64,000 nt of DNA from assembly GCF_017893945.1 (NCBI RefSeq), contig NZ_CP054257.1, forward strand, positions 1,302,001 to 1,366,000, in the 5' to 3' direction. This stretch comes from Treponema parvum (GTDB taxonomy: Bacteria > Spirochaetota > Spirochaetia > Treponematales > Treponemataceae). The stretch's first letter is position 1. Each line of letters starts with the position of its first letter. The position numbers and the translations under genes are program-made. Below the pieces are notes generated by a model. That model was not told the origin of the DNA and did no database searches. It was given only the letters and a program-made list of their open reading frames with translations. Positions 61,021 through 64,000 of the stretch are shown piece by piece.

Positions 61021-62322
61021 TTATCTGGCTAAAATTTTATTTCCTTCGTCAAAAAACTCCGCTGCGGCTTTTTCCGCCGTGAGCATTCCGAAACATATCT
61101 TGTCTACGTATGTGGTCATAGTTTTGTAGACTTGAGGAGCCCCTTGCGGATCTGCGGGAGAGATTGCCGAACAGTTCGGAGAAACTACTGTGTTGATATA
61201 TTTTATCACGGTCTGCTGAGTCTCATCAAACTTCGGTGCGATCGCATCCGCAACTACGGAAGAAGCGGGGATTCCTCGTTCTCCTAAAAGAACGTTGTTG
61301 CAGTCTACTGAATTTGTTATATAGTTTATAAGCTGTGCGGCGATCTTCGGTTCTTTGCTGTCCACGGATACGCAGAAGAACTGACTGGGTTTAAGATAAT
61401 TTGCTTTTATCGGGTCTTTTGCAGGCCACGTGGTAATGCCGAGTTTCATCCCTTCAGGAGCGGCCTTTGTAAATGCGCTAAGTTGATTTGACCAAGCAAA
61501 GGCACACCATGACATATTGGAACCCGAACTGCCGTATAGCAAAGACGACTGTTCTACGGAACCTAACGTGCGCTCGGCAAATACGGTTGGAGAAATCATC
61601 CATCCTTCCTTCGTGCCTCTCTCGTAGATAGTGAAAAAAGCTTTTAAGTTTTCAACCGTCGCATTGAATTTTTTATCGCCGAAAAGCTCTACGCCTTCGC
61701 CTCTCATGAAATATGTAAGGAATATATTTCCGCCGTATGAGGGATTCGTCTTATAACCCGTCTTTTTGTAAATTTCTGCGGAGAGCTGCATAAATTCTTC
61801 AATGGTCATATTGTCTTTTACCGTGATCCCGTTAGCGTCGAGAAGTGTCTTGTTATAGAACAATGACGGAGCGTTTACTCCGTTGCATATAGCGTATACT
61901 TTTCCGTCCACGGAACCGGAAGCCAGAATTCCCTTGTTTATGTTGCTTACGTCCAAGACCTTGTCGTTGATATAGGGCGTTAAATCAACAAGAAGATTTT
62001 TGCTCACATACTGAGTAATATATTGATAGTCCATCTGTATTACGTCCGGCATCTGCTTTCCGGCGGACGACGCGGCCAACTTGCTCCAATAGTCCGCCCA
62101 TTCTGCAAACTGCGGATCAAATTTAACGCCCGGGTTTTCAGCTTCAAACATAGAAAGGATTTTCTGTGTTCTTTCGTTTCTCGTCTGGTTTCCCCACCAG
62201 AACATCGTAAGTTTTGCTTCTTTAGAAGCCCCTGACTTTTTGTTTTCCGCCTTTTTGCATCCTGTTACGAGTAATGCCGCAGCAAGACAAAGGCCTGCTG
62301 CGATCTTTAATACTTTTTTCAT
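61021..62322 (-). CDS. Extracellular solute-binding lipoprotein of the sugar ABC transporter
   Basis: This 433-residue protein has a lipoprotein signal (ALLVTGCKKAENKKSG, Cys at position 22), then TMFWWGNQTRNERTQKILSM, FDPQFAEWADYWSKLAASSA and DVIQMDYQYITQYVSKNLLV, the pattern of bacterial SBP family 1. It would bind a sugar outside the inner membrane and deliver it to the MalF/MalG-type permeases. AGGAGG stands 6 bases before the ATG. A candidate promoter is at 62366-62394. The substrate cannot be named; the downstream GH4 enzyme suggests a disaccharide or glycoside. Confidence 0.94.
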   Translation of the reverse strand: MKKVLKIAAGLCLAAALLVTGCKKAENKKSGASKEAKLTMFWWGNQTRNERTQKILSMFEAENPGVKFDPQFAEWADYWSKLAASSAGKQMPDVIQMDYQYITQYVSKNLLVDLTPYINDKVLDVSNINKGILASGSVDGKVYAICNGVNAPSLFYNKTLLDANGITVKDNMTIEEFMQLSAEIYKKTGYKTNPSYGGNIFLTYFMRGEGVELFGDKKFNATVENLKAFFTIYERGTKEGWMISPTVFAERTLGSVEQSSLLYGSSGSNMSWCAFAWSNQLSAFTKAAPEGMKLGITTWPAKDPIKANYLKPSQFFCVSVDSKEPKIAAQLINYITNSVDCNNVLLGERGIPASSVVADAIAPKFDETQQTVIKYINTVVSPNCSAISPADPQGAPQVYKTMTTYVDKICFGMLTAEKAAAEFFDEGNKILAR

Positions 62323-62635
62323 TAAAACCTCCTGTTCTAAACCTAGATAACTTGCTTTTTATAAGAGTATCATACCGTTTTTTTACTCTGTAAATCCTAT
62401 AAATCGGCTTCATAGTATAAAAAACCGATTTTTATGCAAAAAATAGCAGCGGTGCCTTGCGGCGAGCGCAAAGTTTCCCGTGAAAAAGGCAAGTAAAAAG
62501 CGAAGCGTCCGGTGTGGTTCGGTTGTCGTGGTTTAGGGCTTTATGTATCGTATATTTTGATGATATAATTATATTTACAGTTTAACAAATTTGCCTTTCG
62601 GCAAACATCGCAAATTATATGTGCGCAAAAAGCGC
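62323..62635. other. Divergent region between the ABC operon and the sensor kinase gene
   Basis: These 313 bases contain no gene. A candidate promoter for the minus-strand operon is at 62366-62394 and an isolated TATAAT (62564-62569) may serve the kinase gene. The sequence TGCGC-AAAAA-GCGCA (62622-62636) forms a small palindrome that overlaps the kinase start. Confidence 0.5.
62366..62394 (-). promoter_or_regulatory. Candidate promoter of the sugar ABC operon
   Basis: On the minus strand TTTACA, a 17-base spacer and GATACT; a second choice is TATGAT at 62369-62374 with a 14-base spacer. The leader is about 35-45 bases. The match is modest. Confidence 0.35.
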
Positions 62636-64000
62636 ATGAATGCGAAATTAAATTTTATGTTCGTATTAAAAAAACTTATCAAAAGAATCGAAGACGTTTT
62701 GAACAATTTTTCTCTGCTAAAAAAAATCCTATTTATAATTATTTTTTCAGGAACCGTGTTTTTCTGCGGATTTTCAATCATCGCCTTATATTACGTAACG
62801 AAAGCGAACACTAAAATGCTGTATTTGGAAATAGCAAAGAATCTCGTCTATTCGGGAAATAAAATATCTTCCACGCTGCGCTTGGCCGAAAACATGAGCA
62901 ACCTTATGCTTTCCGACGGCACTATACAGCAGCAACTCTTTATATCAAGTCAAAACAACGACCATAATACAAGAAGCACTGCATACAAATTACTGTACGA
63001 TTCTCTTATCGCATATTCGTTCGAACTTCGTCCGCTCTGCATATCCGCCGCGCTTCTTGCAAACAACAAGTACCATATTCCTTCCGACATAAGCCTTGAG
63101 AGAACTCTGCCCGAAGATTTAAGAAATAAAATTATAACCGAGTCGGATCGGCTGTTGGGCGCACCAGTATGGATAACCGAATACGGCGAAACGCATGGAG
63201 TCTTTATGGGCAGAGCTGTCCGCCGCATAGAAAATTTAAGCCTTGAAATTTTGGGCGAAGTAATATTTCAGCTCGACATGAACAGGCTGGTCAAAGAGTC
63301 GTCTTCAGCTTACGGCGAACACGAACCGTCTTTTATTTTTTTTAAAGACGGAAAGGTGTTTTATAAATACGGCATAAACACCGGCGAAAAATTTTCCGAC
63401 ATTCTGCATAAAATTCCTCAAAAATTATCCGGCAGAGAATACGGAGTTATAAAGATAAACAGGGACGATTTTTTCGCCGTAAAAAGCGCCGTTCCCGGAT
63501 ACGATTGGGAATACGTGTGCCTCGTCCCTTACGGCGAAACGGCAAAAATCCTTAAATATACGGCCATAATATATTTTACAGTCATCGGTTCGGGAATTCT
63601 GTTTTCGATTCTTTTCTCTTCGGTAACTATAGGCGCTGTTTCAAAACACATAAATTATCTTGTATCAAAGATCACAACCTTCAGGGGCGACAGCAAACAG
63701 ATAATTCCCGTACGCTATGATTATTCAAAGCGGAGCGACGAAATAGGAATACTTCACCAACAGTTTGACCTTATGGTGCAGGAAATAAATAATCTGATAC
63801 AGATGAATTATAAAAATGAACTTTTAATGAAGGAAGCCCAGCTTACGGCGCTAGAAAACCAAATAAATCCACATTTTCTTTATAATACGCTGGAATCGGT
63901 AAATTGGCGCGCAAAGATGATCGGTGCAAAAATAATTTCGACCATGGTGGAATCTTTGGGTAAACTTTTGCGCATAACGCTTAACAACTCTTTGACCGAA
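62636..64000 (+). CDS. YesM/LytS-type sensor histidine kinase (runs off the right edge)
   Basis: This frame is open to the end of the window (455 codons shown). It has a first membrane helix (LLKKILFIIIFSGTVFFCGF), an extracytoplasmic sensor region of about 260 residues, a second helix (YTAIIYFTVIGSGILFSILF), a HAMP-like part (DYSKRSDEIGILHQQFDLMV) and the start of the kinase domain LTALENQINPHFLYNTLESV, whose HFLYN histidine is the phosphoacceptor in this family. It is divergent from the carbohydrate ABC operon, as is common for YesMN-type pairs, and the response regulator would lie just beyond the edge. The start is uncertain: ATG at 62636 or 62657, or GTG at 62621; none has a ribosome site. 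Confidence 0.88.
   Translation, partial: MNAKLNFMFVLKKLIKRIEDVLNNFSLLKKILFIIIFSGTVFFCGFSIIALYYVTKANTKMLYLEIAKNLVYSGNKISSTLRLAENMSNLMLSDGTIQQQLFISSQNNDHNTRSTAYKLLYDSLIAYSFELRPLCISAALLANNKYHIPSDISLERTLPEDLRNKIITESDRLLGAPVWITEYGETHGVFMGRAVRRIENLSLEILGEVIFQLDMNRLVKESSSAYGEHEPSFIFFKDGKVFYKYGINTGEKFSDILHKIPQKLSGREYGVIKINRDDFFAVKSAVPGYDWEYVCLVPYGETAKILKYTAIIYFTVIGSGILFSILFSSVTIGAVSKHINYLVSKITTFRGDSKQIIPVRYDYSKRSDEIGILHQQFDLMVQEINNLIQMNYKNELLMKEAQLTALENQINPHFLYNTLESVNWRAKMIGAKIISTMVESLGKLLRITLNNSLTE

Noticed and set aside
1..64000. Mobile elements, phage genes and CRISPR arrays
   Set aside because: No transposase, integrase, phage structural motif or regularly spaced repeat was seen on either strand.

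Overview
The window looks like a chromosomal segment of a Treponema-type spirochaete. The basis is a P83/100-family antigen gene, the order rpsF-ssb-rpsR-rplI-dnaB, many signal-peptide and beta-barrel envelope proteins, and Gram-negative-style surface polysaccharide genes in an otherwise moderate-GC chromosome. I see no insertion sequence, integrase, phage gene or CRISPR array. The genus is an inference from gene content and was not tested by any search.

Positions 1-20,418 hold a surface polysaccharide locus read entirely on the minus strand. In transcription order it encodes a Wzi-like outer-membrane protein, a Wzx-like flippase, a small glycosyltransferase, UDP-glucose 6-dehydrogenase, a GT-B glycosyltransferase, GtrA, a GtrB-like polyprenyl-phosphate glycosyltransferase, a ChbG/YdjC-type deacetylase, two paralogous GtrII-like membrane glycosyltransferases, a GT4 enzyme, a YidC-fold/sulfatase-fold fusion, a LicC-like nucleotidyltransferase/PLP-enzyme fusion and a CDP-glycerol glycerophosphotransferase-like protein. 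A strong terminator follows, then a GT4 gene cut by the left edge. The part from 1 to about 16,100 is visibly AT-richer than the rest and is probably a transferred or exchanged cassette. Its theme appears to be lipid-linked sugar decoration plus phospho-substituent (phosphoglycerol, phosphoethanolamine or aminoethylphosphonate) transfer to a surface glycan.

Positions 20,419-31,344 carry an outer-membrane beta-barrel protein with an elaborate upstream region, a flavodiiron protein, a type-2 cytidylate kinase, an isolated leuC-leuD pair, and a minus-strand group (ankyrin protein, rsmD, small TPR-like protein, TPR protein, rlmN). Positions 31,497-35,131 are the ribosomal/replication operon rpsF-ssb-rpsR-rplI followed by dnaB. 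The S18 and L9 proteins carry unusual low-complexity extensions.

Positions 35,144-45,600 hold P83/100, flavodoxin, an SMP-30 family protein, a beta-propeller envelope protein, an RlmD/TrmA-type methyltransferase, an alpha/beta hydrolase, a PcnB-type polymerase, a P-loop/Asp23-like fusion and an RluA pseudouridine synthase. Positions 45,676-53,820 hold the most puzzling block: a divergent PAP2 protein, an unknown membrane protein, then RnfC, RnfD, RnfG, RnfE and RnfA-like genes with no RnfB and with most cofactor motifs missing. A GH57-like protein that lacks its catalytic glutamate follows.

Positions 54,038-64,000 hold an iron-type alcohol dehydrogenase, an MFS transporter, tRNA-Leu(GAG), a HAD phosphatase, and a carbohydrate uptake operon (solute-binding lipoprotein, two ABC permeases, GH4 glycosidase). 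A YesM-type sensor kinase, truncated by the right edge, is divergent from that operon and may control it.
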